NCBI RefSeq assembly: GCF_900606115.1
Contig: NZ_UWPJ01000004.1
Span: 1-62,191, forward strand
Length of the DNA stretch: 62,191 nucleotides
Reading direction: 5' to 3'
DNA from: Pigmentiphaga humi
Lineage (GTDB): Bacteria > Pseudomonadota > Gammaproteobacteria > Burkholderiales > Burkholderiaceae_B
Part shown: one piece after another, positions 34,885 through 43,262 of the stretch
Layout of the letters: every line of letters begins with the position of its first letter
How positions within the stretch are numbered: position 1 is the stretch's first letter
The notes under the pieces: generated by a model
Databases searched by the model: none
Told to the model about the DNA's origin: nothing
What the model saw: only the letters and a program-made list of their open reading frames with translations
Program-made: the position numbers and the translations under genes

Positions 34885-35670
34885 ATGGCGTCGCGCGATC
34901 CAGCCGGCACGACCGCGCTCCAGGACAGCCCGCTGCTGTCCTGGACGCCGGAGCGGCTGGACGATCCGACGCTGGAGGAGTTCCGCATCGCCCAGCCGCT
35001 GGAACTGCAGACCCTGCTGGGGCGCATGGCCGAGCAGGGCGCGGTGCTGGGGCTGAGCGTGGATGAGGACGAGCTGGCCTGGAACAGCATCGTCGAGGTG
35101 GATCGAACGCGCCGGCTGCTGTGGCTGGCGGGCGCGCATGGCGAGGCCGGCCTGCATAGGCTGGTGTCCGCCGCCAGCGTGACGGCGGTCGGCTACCTGG
35201 ATCGCGTCAAGGTGCAATTCTCGGTGCAGAACCTGAAATGGCTGCCGGCGCGCGACGGCAGCCGCCGCCTGGCCTGCATGCTGCCCGTGGAGCTGTATCG
35301 CATCCAGCGCCGCGCTCATTTTCGCGCACGGCCCGTCCCGCCGGTGCCGCTGGTGCATATCGCCTCCGCGCCCGGCCGCGAGCGCAGCTTCGAGGTCATC
35401 GACATCAGCATGACCGGGATCGGCCTGCACCTGCCGCCGGACGAGGCGCCGCTGGACGTGGGAGCCTGCTTTGCCGGCGCCGTGGTGACGCTGGCGCCGC
35501 GCCTGCACCTGGAGGCGAAACTGGAAGTCATGCACATCACGCCTTCCGGCGAGCGCGGGCGCGGCCATCACATGGGCTGCGCGATCGATGGATTGGTGGC
35601 CGAGGCGGTCCGCACCTTGCAGCGTTTCATCGGCCAGGTGGAGTTGCGCCGCAACGGCCGCTGGGAATAG
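34885..35670 (+). CDS. ycgR: YcgR-like flagellar brake protein with PilZ domain
   Basis: A 261-aa cyclic-di-GMP effector. The N-terminal YcgR domain (residues 25-125, with RIAQPLELQTLLGRMAEQGA) is followed by a C-terminal PilZ domain from about residue 130. The c-di-GMP motif is complete: RIQRRAHFR (R-x-x-x-R) near residue 145 and DISMTGIG (D/N-x-S-x-x-G) near residue 172. Such proteins slow the flagellar motor when c-di-GMP rises. The start at 34885 directly follows the oxidase stop (zero gap), so the two are probably coupled. Confidence 0.88.
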   Translation: MASRDPAGTTALQDSPLLSWTPERLDDPTLEEFRIAQPLELQTLLGRMAEQGAVLGLSVDEDELAWNSIVEVDRTRRLLWLAGAHGEAGLHRLVSAASVTAVGYLDRVKVQFSVQNLKWLPARDGSRRLACMLPVELYRIQRRAHFRARPVPPVPLVHIASAPGRERSFEVIDISMTGIGLHLPPDEAPLDVGACFAGAVVTLAPRLHLEAKLEVMHITPSGERGRGHHMGCAIDGLVAEAVRTLQRFIGQVELRRNGRWE

Positions 35671-35672
35671 GA

Positions 35673-35750
35673 CCGCCCCCTACCCGCTTCGCGGGCCCCC
35701 TCGAGGGGGCGATGCGCGCGGACCGGCGGAGCCGGATCCACCGCATCCTG
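35673..35750 (+). repeat. GC-rich intergenic repeat, copy A
   Basis: One of four related intergenic copies (35673, 37532, 41221, 45780). The right part is the hairpin core GGACCGGCGGAGCCGGATCC (35721-35740); the left part holds CCGCCCCCTACCCGC and the perfect palindrome CCCCCTCGAGGGGG (35696-35709). It lies between the ycgR-like and HIT genes. Orientation is taken from the core. Confidence 0.75.
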
Positions 35751-35800
35751 GGTCAAGCCCGGCCGGGAGCCTCGTTTTTCAAGTCGTTTGACTAGGGTCT

Positions 35801-36280
35801 ATGCCTGCGATGACCGATTCTTCTTCAGTTTGCCCGCTGTGCGCCGCCGCCGAAGCGCCCGCTTTGTGGCGCGATGCCAGGCTGCGCGTGATCGCCGTCG
35901 ACGAGGCGGACTACCCCGGCTACGTACGGGTGATCTGGCATGCGCATGCCGCCGAGATGACCGACCTGTCCGAGGCCGATCGCCTGCACGTCATGCAAGT
36001 GGTGCTGGAAGTGGAAGCCGTGATGCGCGACCATCTGCAGCCCGACAAGGTCAACCTGGCGGCGCTCGGCAACATGGTGCCGCACCTGCATTGGCACATC
36101 ATCCCGCGCCGGCGCGGCGACCGGCATTTTCCCGATGCGATCTGGGCCGCGCCGCGCGTGGCGCCAGGGGAGGAGTCCCTGGCTTTCCGCGAGGCGCTGC
36201 AGGATGCCGCGCAGCGCGTGCCGGCGTTTCACCAGCGCCTGCAGGAGCGGCTGTCGCTGCGCTATCCGGCCGTCGGCTAA
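35801..36280 (+). CDS. HIT-family nucleotide hydrolase
   Basis: A 159-aa histidine-triad protein. The active-site motif HLHWHIIPR (His-x-His-x-His) is near residue 100, preceded by NLAALGNMVP. The N-terminus has CPLCAAAE with two cysteines, as in several bacterial HIT proteins of this type. It probably hydrolyses nucleotide conjugates in the cytoplasm; the substrate is not known. The start at 35801 is used; Met4 is an alternative. It converges with serA. Confidence 0.9.
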   Translation: MPAMTDSSSVCPLCAAAEAPALWRDARLRVIAVDEADYPGYVRVIWHAHAAEMTDLSEADRLHVMQVVLEVEAVMRDHLQPDKVNLAALGNMVPHLHWHIIPRRRGDRHFPDAIWAAPRVAPGEESLAFREALQDAAQRVPAFHQRLQERLSLRYPAVG

Positions 36281-36295
36281 GACGGGCCGGATGGA

Positions 36296-37495
36296 TTACA
36301 GCAGGTCGCAGCGCACGGTGATGGGCAGCTGGCGCAGCGCGTCGACGAGCGCCGGGTCGGCGGGATCGGCGATGTCGGTGAGCACGTAGCCGATGCGCCC
36401 CTTGGTCTGGAGCTGCTGGCTGACGATGTTGATCTTGCGCTGGGCGAACACGGCGTTCAGGGTGGCGAGCGCGCCGGGTTCGTTGCGGTGGACGTGCAGG
36501 ATGCGCGAGGCGCCGGCCAGGTCCTGGTGCGGCAGCTCGGGGAAGTTGACCGCGCCCTTGGTGGTGCCGCCCTGGATGTAGCGCACCAGCTTCTCGGCCA
36601 CTTCCTTGCCGATGTTCTCTTGCGATTCCATGGTGCTGCCGCCGATGTGCGGCGTCAGGATGACGTTGGGCAGGCCGATCAGCGGGCTCTTGAGAGGTTC
36701 GTCCACGCTCTTGGGTTCGACCGGGAACACGTCCAGCGCCGCGCCGCGCAGCAGGCCGGCGTCCAGCGCCGCGCGCAGCGCGGCGATATCGACCACGGTG
36801 CCGCGCGAGGCGTTGATCAGGATGGCGCCGCGCTTCATTTGCGACAGCGTGGCTTCGTTGATGATGTTCTCGGTGGACACGCCTCCCGGCACGTGCAGCG
36901 TCACCACGTCGGCCTCGGCCAGCAGCGCCGACAGGTCGGGATAGGCGCGGGAATTGCCCAGCGGCAACTTGGTTTCGACGTCGTGGAAGATGACGCGCAT
37001 GCCCAGCGCCTCGGCAAGAATGCCGACCTGCGAGCCGATGTTGCCGTAGCCGATGATGCCCAGCGTCTTGCCGCGGGTCTCGAAGGCGCCGGAGGCGCTC
37101 TTGTCCCAGTGGCCCTGGTGCACGCGCAGGTTCTTTTCCGGGATTCGGCGCAGCAGCAGGATGGCTTCGGCCAGCACCAGCTCGGCGACCGAACGCGTGT
37201 TGGAGAAGGGCGCGTTGAACACGGGCATGCCGTGCGCCATGGCGCTGTCCAGGTCGACCTGGTTGGTGCCGATGCAGAAGCACCCGATGACGCGCAGGTC
37301 GGGCAGGCCTTCGATGATGCCGGCGTCCAGGTGCGTGCGCGAGCGGATGCCGACCACGCTCGCGCCCTGGAGGGCGTCGCGCAGCGCATCGGGCGGCAGA
37401 GAGCCGGCGTGGGTGGTGATGTCGTCGAATCCGGCGGCGGTGAAGACTTCGACCGCGCTGGGATGGATGTTTTCGAGCAATACGATTTTCGCCAT
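36296..37495 (-). CDS. serA: D-3-phosphoglycerate dehydrogenase
   Basis: The first enzyme of serine synthesis, oxidising 3-phosphoglycerate with NAD. The 399-aa length fits the E. coli-type enzyme. The NAD-binding motif GYGNIGSQVG is at residues 149-158, NASRGTVVDIAAL (with the catalytic-Arg region nearby) is near residue 230, and the catalytic His is in LTPHIGGST near residue 286. The last about 75 residues form an ACT domain (HVHRNEPGALATLNAVFA), so feedback by serine is likely. The stop end converges with the HIT gene, and repeat copy B lies upstream. Confidence 0.96.
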   Translation of the reverse strand: MAKIVLLENIHPSAVEVFTAAGFDDITTHAGSLPPDALRDALQGASVVGIRSRTHLDAGIIEGLPDLRVIGCFCIGTNQVDLDSAMAHGMPVFNAPFSNTRSVAELVLAEAILLLRRIPEKNLRVHQGHWDKSASGAFETRGKTLGIIGYGNIGSQVGILAEALGMRVIFHDVETKLPLGNSRAYPDLSALLAEADVVTLHVPGGVSTENIINEATLSQMKRGAILINASRGTVVDIAALRAALDAGLLRGAALDVFPVEPKSVDEPLKSPLIGLPNVILTPHIGGSTMESQENIGKEVAEKLVRYIQGGTTKGAVNFPELPHQDLAGASRILHVHRNEPGALATLNAVFAQRKINIVSQQLQTKGRIGYVLTDIADPADPALVDALRQLPITVRCDLL

Positions 37496-37531
37496 GGGGT
37501 AGACGGCTCCGGCTAGAGGGAGAGGGAAAAG

Positions 37532-37612
37532 GCCCTCCCTACGCGCTGACGCGCGCGCCCCAGGGGGGCGGCACTGGCGGACCGGCGGAGCCGGATCCGC
37601 GGCGCCCTGGAT
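37532..37612 (+). repeat. GC-rich intergenic repeat, copy B
   Basis: Second copy of the family, same orientation as copy A. The core GGACCGGCGGAGCCGGATCC is at 37580-37599, preceded by CCCAGGGGGGC and GGCCCTCCC and followed by GCGGCGCCCTGG. It lies in the 277-bp gap between serA and phoR; the rest of that gap (37613-37772) shows no gene. Confidence 0.75.
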
Positions 37613-37772
37613 GGGGCGGCGTACTTTCGTGCGGCGGGGGTGGGGCGTTGCACCGTGGATAAATGAACTGATGGTTCAGTGTTTATGGTAACGCCAGGTC
37701 GTCCCTTTTTACCCCTTTGGGCACACCGGCTTCAGGGATACAGCGGCGCGCGCCCGCGCGTGTCCGCGGATA

Positions 37773-39074
37773 CTAGGCCACTCTGCTGTCGGGGAAATGC
37801 AGCGAGAACGTGCTGCCGTGCCCCGGTTCGCTTTCGATGTGCAGTTCGGCGCCGTGGCGCATGGCGATGTGCTTGGTGATCGCCAGCCCCAGCCCGGTGC
37901 CGCCCGATTCGCGCGAGCGGCTGCGGTCCACGCGGTAGAAGCGCTCGGTCAGGCGCGGCAGATGATGGCTGTCTATGCCTATGCCGGTGTCCTGGACGGC
38001 ATAGCGCGCGCCGCCGTCTTCGCGGCGCCAGGTGACGGCGATGTGGCCGCCGTCCGGCGTATAGCGCACGGCATTGACCAGCAGGTTGGAGATGGCCGAG
38101 GCGAGTTCCGTGGCGGTGCCCAGGATGTCGAGGCCGGGGTCGATGTCGCGGTCGAAGGTGTGGCGTCCCGCCGACAAGGCCGTGGCCTGATCGAGCGCGG
38201 TCGCGATCAACTCCGGCATGTCCACCGGCTGCGGGTCGGTGGTGGGCGAGGACTCCAGCGTCGAAAGCGTGAGCAGGTCGGCGACGATGGCCTGCATGCG
38301 CTGGGCCTGGTCGAGCATCAGCTTCAGGTAATGCCGGCGCTGGTCTTCGTTCAGCGCTTCGGCCGGCATGTCGCGCAGCGTTTCCAGGAAGCCGGCCAGC
38401 ACCGTCAGCGGCGTGCGCAGTTCGTGCGAGACGTTGGCCACGAAGTCGCGGCGCGTGGTTTCCAGGCGCTCGATCTGCGTGACGTCGCGCGTCAGCAGCA
38501 TGCGCTGGTGCTTGTTGTACGAGATCAGCTGCACCATCAGCAGGCGCTCGCCGCCGCCCGGGCTGCGCACCAGCAGCGGCGCCGGCCAATCCTGCTGGCG
38601 GGCATACTTGACGAATTCGGGCGCGCGCACCAGGTTGAGCAGGCTCTGTCCGTGATCGGCCGGCAGGCGCAGGCCCAGGTGCTGGCGCGCGATGCGGTTG
38701 CACCAGTCGATGTGGAATTCCTCGTTCAGCGTGACCAGGCCGTCGGGCAGCGCCTGGGCGGCGGCGAAGAAGCCCTGGACGTTGCCTTCCAGCTGCGAGA
38801 GCTGGCGCTGCTGCTCGCGCAGGTGGCGGTACAGCCGCGCCAGGGCGTCGTCCCACGAGCCGGCCGACGGCGGCGGTGGGCGTTGCAGGTCGCGCGTCCA
38901 CCGCAGCACGCGCGAGAGCTGCCAGATGTGCCAGACCAGCAGGACGCCGAGCCCGAAACTGAAGACGGCCCAGCCGAAGCCGCCGCCGAGCGGCCGCGAC
39001 AAGGCGGCCAGTCCTGCCCAGAGCAGGACGATGATGAGGTTGCGTATCCAGACCATGATGCGGGATTGTCGCAT
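37773..39074 (-). CDS. phoR: Phosphate regulon sensor histidine kinase PhoR
   Basis: A 433-aa membrane histidine kinase. Two hydrophobic segments lie in the first 50 residues (NLIIVLLWAGLAAL and FGWAVFSFGLGVLLVWHIW), followed by a PAS-like domain (residues 95-190). The phosphoaccepting His is in VSHELRTPL near residue 217, and the ATP site shows NLLVNAVRYTPDGG, DTGIGID and GGTGLGLAITKHI. It senses phosphate limitation with the Pst system and phosphorylates PhoB, encoded 64 bp upstream on the same strand. Confidence 0.94.
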   Translation of the reverse strand: MRQSRIMVWIRNLIIVLLWAGLAALSRPLGGGFGWAVFSFGLGVLLVWHIWQLSRVLRWTRDLQRPPPPSAGSWDDALARLYRHLREQQRQLSQLEGNVQGFFAAAQALPDGLVTLNEEFHIDWCNRIARQHLGLRLPADHGQSLLNLVRAPEFVKYARQQDWPAPLLVRSPGGGERLLMVQLISYNKHQRMLLTRDVTQIERLETTRRDFVANVSHELRTPLTVLAGFLETLRDMPAEALNEDQRRHYLKLMLDQAQRMQAIVADLLTLSTLESSPTTDPQPVDMPELIATALDQATALSAGRHTFDRDIDPGLDILGTATELASAISNLLVNAVRYTPDGGHIAVTWRREDGGARYAVQDTGIGIDSHHLPRLTERFYRVDRSRSRESGGTGLGLAITKHIAMRHGAELHIESEPGHGSTFSLHFPDSRVA

Positions 39075-39138
39075 TGCGCCGGGCGGCGGGGCGGCCCGGG
39101 AAAAAGGACGCGCCGGCGTGCCGGCGCGGGCCGGAAGC

Positions 39139-39843
39139 TCAGGCGAGGGTGGTGGCCGGATGGGCGGTGAAGCGATAGCCGCTGCCGCGCACCGTCTCGA
39201 CGTGGCTGTCGTGCCTGCTGGGTTCGAGCGCCTTGCGCAGGCGGCGGATGTGGACGTCCACGGTGCGTTCTTCGACGAACACGTGATCGCCCCAGACCTG
39301 GTCCAGCAGCTGCGAGCGCGAGAACACGCGCTCGGGGTGGGTCATGAAGAAGTGCAGCAGGCGGAATTCGGTGGGGCCGATGTTCAGCGTCACGCCGTTG
39401 CCGTGCAGCCGGTGGGTGACCGGGTCCAGGCGCAGGCCGGCGACGTCGATCAGGTCGTCGGTGAGCTGGGGCGCGCGGCGGCGCAGCACCGCCTTGATGC
39501 GGGCCATCAGTTCCTTGGGCGAGAACGGCTTGGTGATGTAGTCGTCGGCGCCGGCTTCCAGGCCTTCGACCTTGTCCTGTTCCGCGCCCTTGGCGGTCAG
39601 CATGATGATGGGCACGGCCTTGGTGCGCTCGTCGGCACGCAGCTTGCGCGCCAGGACCACGCCGGAGGTGCCGGGCAGCATCCAGTCGAGCAGGATCAGG
39701 TCGGGCAGTTCGGCGCGGATCAGGATCTGCGCCTGTTCGGCGTCGGCCGCGCGCAGGACCTTGTGGCCCGCGAAGGACAAGTTGACCGCGATCAGTTCCT
39801 GGATGGCCGGTTCGTCTTCGACGACTAGGATGGTGCTGGACAT
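39139..39843 (-). CDS. phoB: Phosphate regulon response regulator PhoB
   Basis: A 234-aa OmpR/PhoB-family regulator. The receiver has the acidic pair ED(E)P at residues 9-11 and the phosphorylated Asp53 in LLDWMLPG; the C-terminal winged helix covers about residues 135-230 (GPTEFRLLHFFMTHPERVFS, EERTVDVHIRRLRKAL). The start at 39843 gives MSSTILVVEDEP as in other PhoB proteins; an ATG 12 codons upstream is less likely. Upstream on the minus strand a weak Pho-box-like element (complement of 39894-39911) is visible, but its second half is poor. Confidence 0.94.
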   Translation of the reverse strand: MSSTILVVEDEPAIQELIAVNLSFAGHKVLRAADAEQAQILIRAELPDLILLDWMLPGTSGVVLARKLRADERTKAVPIIMLTAKGAEQDKVEGLEAGADDYITKPFSPKELMARIKAVLRRRAPQLTDDLIDVAGLRLDPVTHRLHGNGVTLNIGPTEFRLLHFFMTHPERVFSRSQLLDQVWGDHVFVEERTVDVHIRRLRKALEPSRHDSHVETVRGSGYRFTAHPATTLA

Positions 39844-39983
39844 GGGCGATGCCGATTCGGGTTGCTGGAGCGTGTCCATAGTATGGCGGTATTGTTTCAG
39901 GTATGTGACATGCGAACCCCCCGGAGCGGGGCGCGCGCCGCCTTCCCATCGGCTACCATGGAGCCCTCTCGTGCGAGAAGACC

Positions 39984-40409
39984 ATGGCAGGCCTGGATAA
40001 AAATACGCCTTTCCCCACCAACATCGTCGTGCACAGGCAGTCGCGCGTGCTGGAAATGTCGTTCGACGACGGCCAGACCTTCCGCGTGCCTTTCGAACTG
40101 CTGCGGGTCTACAGCCCGTCGGCCGAGGTGCGCGGCCACGGCCCGGGCCAGGAGACGCTGCAGACCGGCAAGCGCGGGGTGGACATCCTCGCCCTCGACC
40201 AGGTGGGCAATTATGCGGTGCAGCCGCGGTTTTCCGATGGTCACTCGAGCGGTATCTATTCCTGGGACATTCTCTATACGCTGGGCCGCGACCAGGACAA
40301 GCTGTGGGAGCAGTATCTCGCGGCGCTGGCTGCGGCGGGCGCGTCCCGCGACCCCGAGCCGGCGGGCGGGGTCGCCGTCAACGAAATACGCCGTGAAGGT
40401 AAGCAATGA
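39984..40409 (+). CDS. DUF971 / gamma-butyrobetaine hydroxylase-like N-terminal domain protein
   Basis: A 141-aa small protein with the DUF971 fold ([20 protein letters not shown] at the start and [20 protein letters not shown] in the middle). This is the domain found at the N-terminus of gamma-butyrobetaine hydroxylases, here on its own. It overlaps the ubiE start in ATGA (40406-40409), an arrangement that is common in betaproteobacteria and hints at a role near ubiquinone or iron-sulfur metabolism. Confidence 0.88.
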   Translation: MAGLDKNTPFPTNIVVHRQSRVLEMSFDDGQTFRVPFELLRVYSPSAEVRGHGPGQETLQTGKRGVDILALDQVGNYAVQPRFSDGHSSGIYSWDILYTLGRDQDKLWEQYLAALAAAGASRDPEPAGGVAVNEIRREGKQ

Positions 40410-41182
40410 GCGATAAGCCCTATTCTTCCGCCGAAGGGGATGCCGGCCAGCCCGGCACCACCCATTTCGGTTTCCAGCAGGTGGCCGAGAACGACAAGGC
40501 CCGCAAGGTGGCCGAGGTATTCCATTCCGTGGCGTCCCGCTACGACGTCATGAACGATTTGATGTCGGGCGGCATGCACCGGGCCTGGAAGGCCTTCACC
40601 GTGGCTCGCGCCGCCATCCGGCCGGGCATGAAGGTGCTCGACATCGCCGGCGGCACCGGCGACCTGGCCAAGGCCTTCGCGCGCCGCGCCGGCCCGACCG
40701 GCGAAGTCTGGCTGACCGACATCAACGATTCCATGCTCCGGGTCGGGCGCGACCGCATGCTCGACGCCGGGCTGCTGATGCCGGCGGCGGTCTGCGACGC
40801 GGAAAAGCTGCCTTTCCCGGACGGCTATTTCGACCGCGTGTCGGTGGCGTTCGGGCTGCGCAACATGACCCACAAGGATCGCGCGCTGGCCGAGATGGCG
40901 CGCGTGCTGCGGCCCGGCGGCAAGCTGCTGGTGCTCGAGTTCTCGCGCGTGGCCAAGCCGCTGCGGCCGGTCTACGACTGGTATTCCTTCAACATCCTGC
41001 CCTGGCTGGGGCGCAAGGTGGCCAACGACGAGACGAGCTACCGCTACCTGGCCGAATCCATACGCATGCATCCCGACCAGGACACGCTGAAGGGCATGCT
41101 GGAACAGGCGGGCCTGGCGCGGGTCCAATATTTCAACCTGACGGCAGGGGTGGTTGCGCTGCACGAAGGCCTGCGGCTCTAG
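40406..41182 (+). CDS. ubiE: Ubiquinone/menaquinone biosynthesis C-methyltransferase UbiE
   Basis: A 258-aa SAM-dependent C-methyltransferase acting on 2-polyprenyl-6-methoxy-1,4-benzoquinol in ubiquinone synthesis. Family signatures are [19 protein letters not shown] (residues about 36-54), motif [16 protein letters not shown] near residue 78, and the second UbiE signature [20 protein letters not shown] near residue 145. It is coupled to the DUF971 gene upstream. The downstream gap holds repeat copy C, before a Tim44-like gene and ubiJ-ubiB. Confidence 0.96.
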   Translation: MSDKPYSSAEGDAGQPGTTHFGFQQVAENDKARKVAEVFHSVASRYDVMNDLMSGGMHRAWKAFTVARAAIRPGMKVLDIAGGTGDLAKAFARRAGPTGEVWLTDINDSMLRVGRDRMLDAGLLMPAAVCDAEKLPFPDGYFDRVSVAFGLRNMTHKDRALAEMARVLRPGGKLLVLEFSRVAKPLRPVYDWYSFNILPWLGRKVANDETSYRYLAESIRMHPDQDTLKGMLEQAGLARVQYFNLTAGVVALHEGLRL

Positions 41183-41220
41183 CGCTTCTCTATCAAAAGG
41201 GCCGGGCGCAAGCCTCGATC

Positions 41221-41305
41221 CTGCCCAGGGCGCCGCGGATCCGGCTTTGCCGGTCCGTCGGCGCCGCCCCCTTGAGGGGGCCCGCGCAGCAGGGGGTGGC
41301 CCTCC
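41221..41305 (-). repeat. GC-rich intergenic repeat, copy C
   Basis: Third copy, inverted relative to A and B. The core GGATCCGGCTTTGCCGGTCC is at 41237-41256, preceded by CCCAGGGCGCCGC and followed by CCGCCCCCTTGAGGGGGC. The rest of the 297-bp gap to the next start holds only an upstream AT-richer patch (41340-41400). Confidence 0.75.
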
Positions 41306-41479
41306 CTTGGCGGCCCGGCGGCAAAAAAATCGGCGTGGTCCGGCTGGCAATTTGGGCCGCAGTCCGTTAAATTCAGCTTATTGTCAGGAATGGCATGCAC
41401 GCCACGGCACGCCGCCCCAAGGGCGCGGCGTGGCCTGGCGCGCTCCAGCCTGGTCCGAATATCACAGGAGATTCCACTA

Positions 41480-42463
41480 ATGTCTCGACGATTCTTTTCC
41501 CGGGTCCTTCCGGCCCTGGTCATTGCGGTGTCGACCGTGGCGATGCTGGGCGTCTCGCACGATGCCCTGGCCAAGCGCCTCGGCGGCGGCGGAAGCATGG
41601 GCCGCCAGTCCAGCAACATCACGCAGCGCCAGGCCGTGCCGCCGGCGCGCAGCCCGCAGCAGCAAGGCCAGCAGGCCGCGCCGTCGGCAGCGCCTGCCGC
41701 TGCCGGCGCCGCCGCCGCGGGCGCTACGGCGCGCAGCGGCATGTCGCGCTGGCTCGGCCCCATCGCCGGCATCGCCGCCGGCCTGGGCCTGGCTGCGCTG
41801 CTGTCGCACCTGGGCCTGGGCGCCGCCGCCGCCGAATTCATCGGCAGCCTGCTGCTGATCGCGCTGGTGGTCTTCGCCGTCCTGTTCATCGTGCGCCGCC
41901 TGCGCGGCGGCGGCCGGCAGCCGGCCCTGCAGGGCGCCGGCAACGCCCAGGCCAGCCGCATGGCCGAGCCCGTGCGCCAGCCCGCCGCTCCGATGGCGCG
42001 CGAGTCGCTGCAGCCGGCCGCGCCGGTTGCCGCAGCGGCGCCCGCCGCCGGTGCTGCCGCCGAGGCCGCCTCGGGTGAATGGGGCATCCCCAGCGATTTC
42101 GACACGGTGAACTTCCTGAGCCATGCCAAGAGCTACTTCGTCAAGCTGCAAGGCGTGTGGGACCGCGGCGACGTCAACGAACTGCGCGAACTGGTCACCG
42201 ACGATCTGCTGGCCGAGCTGAACCAGCAGATCGGCCAGCGCTCGGGCGATAACGTGACCGAAGTGGTGCTGCTCAATGCCGAACTGCTGGGCATCGAGAC
42301 CGTCTCCGACGGCCACCTGGCCAGCGTGCGCTTCTCGGGCATGCTGCGCGAGGCGCCGGGCACCGAGGCTTTCCGCTTCGAAGAGGTCTGGAACCTGTTC
42401 AAGCCCCGGGACGGCGGCTGGCTGCTGGCCGGCGTGCAGCAGATCCCGGTGCAGCAGCAATAA
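41480..42463 (+). CDS. Tim44-like domain membrane protein
   Basis: A 327-aa protein with an N-terminal signal or anchor (residues 8-30, ending ALAKRLGGGGSMG), a low-complexity Pro/Gln/Ala region, a glycine/alanine-rich hydrophobic segment (about residues 95-142, with GLGLAALLSHLGLGAAAAEF then LLLIALVVFAVLFIV), a second Ala/Pro linker, and a C-terminal Tim44-like domain from about residue 200 (FDTVNFLSHAKSYFVKLQGV). Such bacterial proteins are common in proteobacteria; a role in membrane import is not established. The ATG at 41480 follows CAGGAG at 41465-41470. Confidence 0.9.
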   Translation: MSRRFFSRVLPALVIAVSTVAMLGVSHDALAKRLGGGGSMGRQSSNITQRQAVPPARSPQQQGQQAAPSAAPAAAGAAAAGATARSGMSRWLGPIAGIAAGLGLAALLSHLGLGAAAAEFIGSLLLIALVVFAVLFIVRRLRGGGRQPALQGAGNAQASRMAEPVRQPAAPMARESLQPAAPVAAAAPAAGAAAEAASGEWGIPSDFDTVNFLSHAKSYFVKLQGVWDRGDVNELRELVTDDLLAELNQQIGQRSGDNVTEVVLLNAELLGIETVSDGHLASVRFSGMLREAPGTEAFRFEEVWNLFKPRDGGWLLAGVQQIPVQQQ

Positions 42464-42531
42464 CATCCCGTTGCGGCCGCCCCCACATCGGGTGGCCGCA
42501 ACCGGTAAACTCATGGGGTTGAACCCCGCGG

Positions 42532-42564
42532 AACGCCTGTCCTCGGACGGGCGTTTTGTTTTTT
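42532..42564 (+). terminator. Rho-independent terminator after the Tim44-like gene
   Basis: AACGCCTGTCC (42532-42542) pairs with GGACGGGCGTT (42545-42555), one G-U pair, followed by a T-rich tract (42554-42564). A second hairpin, TTGCGGCC (42471-42478) with GGCCGCAA (42494-42501), lies just upstream. This separates the Tim44-like gene from ubiJ. Confidence 0.85.
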
Positions 42565-42604
42565 CCATCGCCGGGGCCGCCCGCGCCACGGTTTCTCCGA
42601 CCCT

Positions 42605-43261
42605 ATGCCCGCACTCCTGCCGACTCTTTCCGCCACCGCCGTCCGCGCGCTCGACACGCTGCTGGTACGCGAACCCTGGGCCCGCGAGCGCTTGCGCCCG
42701 CATGCGGGCAAAACGGCGTGCTTGGTCTTCGGCGGCACCCGCCTGGCGCTGGCCGTTACGCCGCACGGCCTGGTCGAACAGGCCGCGCCCGAAACCGTGC
42801 CGGACGTGGTGCTGACGATCGACGCCGGCAAGCTGGCGGATCTCTTGTCCGGCGATACGGCACGGCGCATGGGCGCGGTGCGGATCGAGGGCGACGCCGC
42901 GCTGGCCCACGTGGTGGGCGATCTGGCCCGCGACCTGAGGTGGGACGTCGAGGACGATCTCGCCGGCCTGTTCGGCGACATTGCCGCGGCAAGGCTGGCA
43001 GGCGCCGCCCGCGGCCTGGCGGGCGCCGTGCGCGCCAGCGCCTGGCGGCTGGCCGGCAACGTGGCCGAGTACGTGACCGAAGAGCGCGGGGCGGTGGCCG
43101 CCGCGCATGCGGTGCAGGGCTGGGGCGCCGAGGTGCGCCGGCTGCGCGACGATGCCGAGCGCGCTGCCAAGCGCGCAGAGCACCTGCGCGCACGCCTGGA
43201 ACACCTCGAGTCGCGTCTGCCGCCTGTCGAGGGAAGCGTTGGGCGGGAAGGGGACAACTGA
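42605..43261 (+). CDS. ubiJ: Ubiquinone biosynthesis accessory protein UbiJ
   Basis: A 218-aa protein of the UbiJ/YigP family with an SCP2-like lipid-binding domain in the first about 110 residues and a C-terminal helix with coiled-coil character ([20 protein letters not shown]). It organises the soluble ubiquinone-synthesis complex together with UbiK. The neighbours UbiE and UbiB match the E. coli gene order ubiE-ubiJ-ubiB. ubiB starts 1 base after its stop. The start at 42605 gives the family N-terminus. Confidence 0.9.
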   Translation: MPALLPTLSATAVRALDTLLVREPWARERLRPHAGKTACLVFGGTRLALAVTPHGLVEQAAPETVPDVVLTIDAGKLADLLSGDTARRMGAVRIEGDAALAHVVGDLARDLRWDVEDDLAGLFGDIAAARLAGAARGLAGAVRASAWRLAGNVAEYVTEERGAVAAAHAVQGWGAEVRRLRDDAERAAKRAEHLRARLEHLESRLPPVEGSVGREGDN

Positions 43262-43262
43262 G

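Noticed and set aside
30925-35571. A 1548-codon open frame on the minus strand opposite the DUF3683 oxidase and ycgR-like genes
   Set aside because: It is the antisense shadow of high-GC coding DNA: its residues are rich in His, Gln, Arg and Ala without family motifs, while the plus strand carries clear FAD and 4Fe-4S motifs.
39894-39911. Pho-box-like element before phoB
   Set aside because: The first half is a fair match on the minus strand (ATGTCAC) but the second (CTGAAAC) is poor; not listed as a feature.
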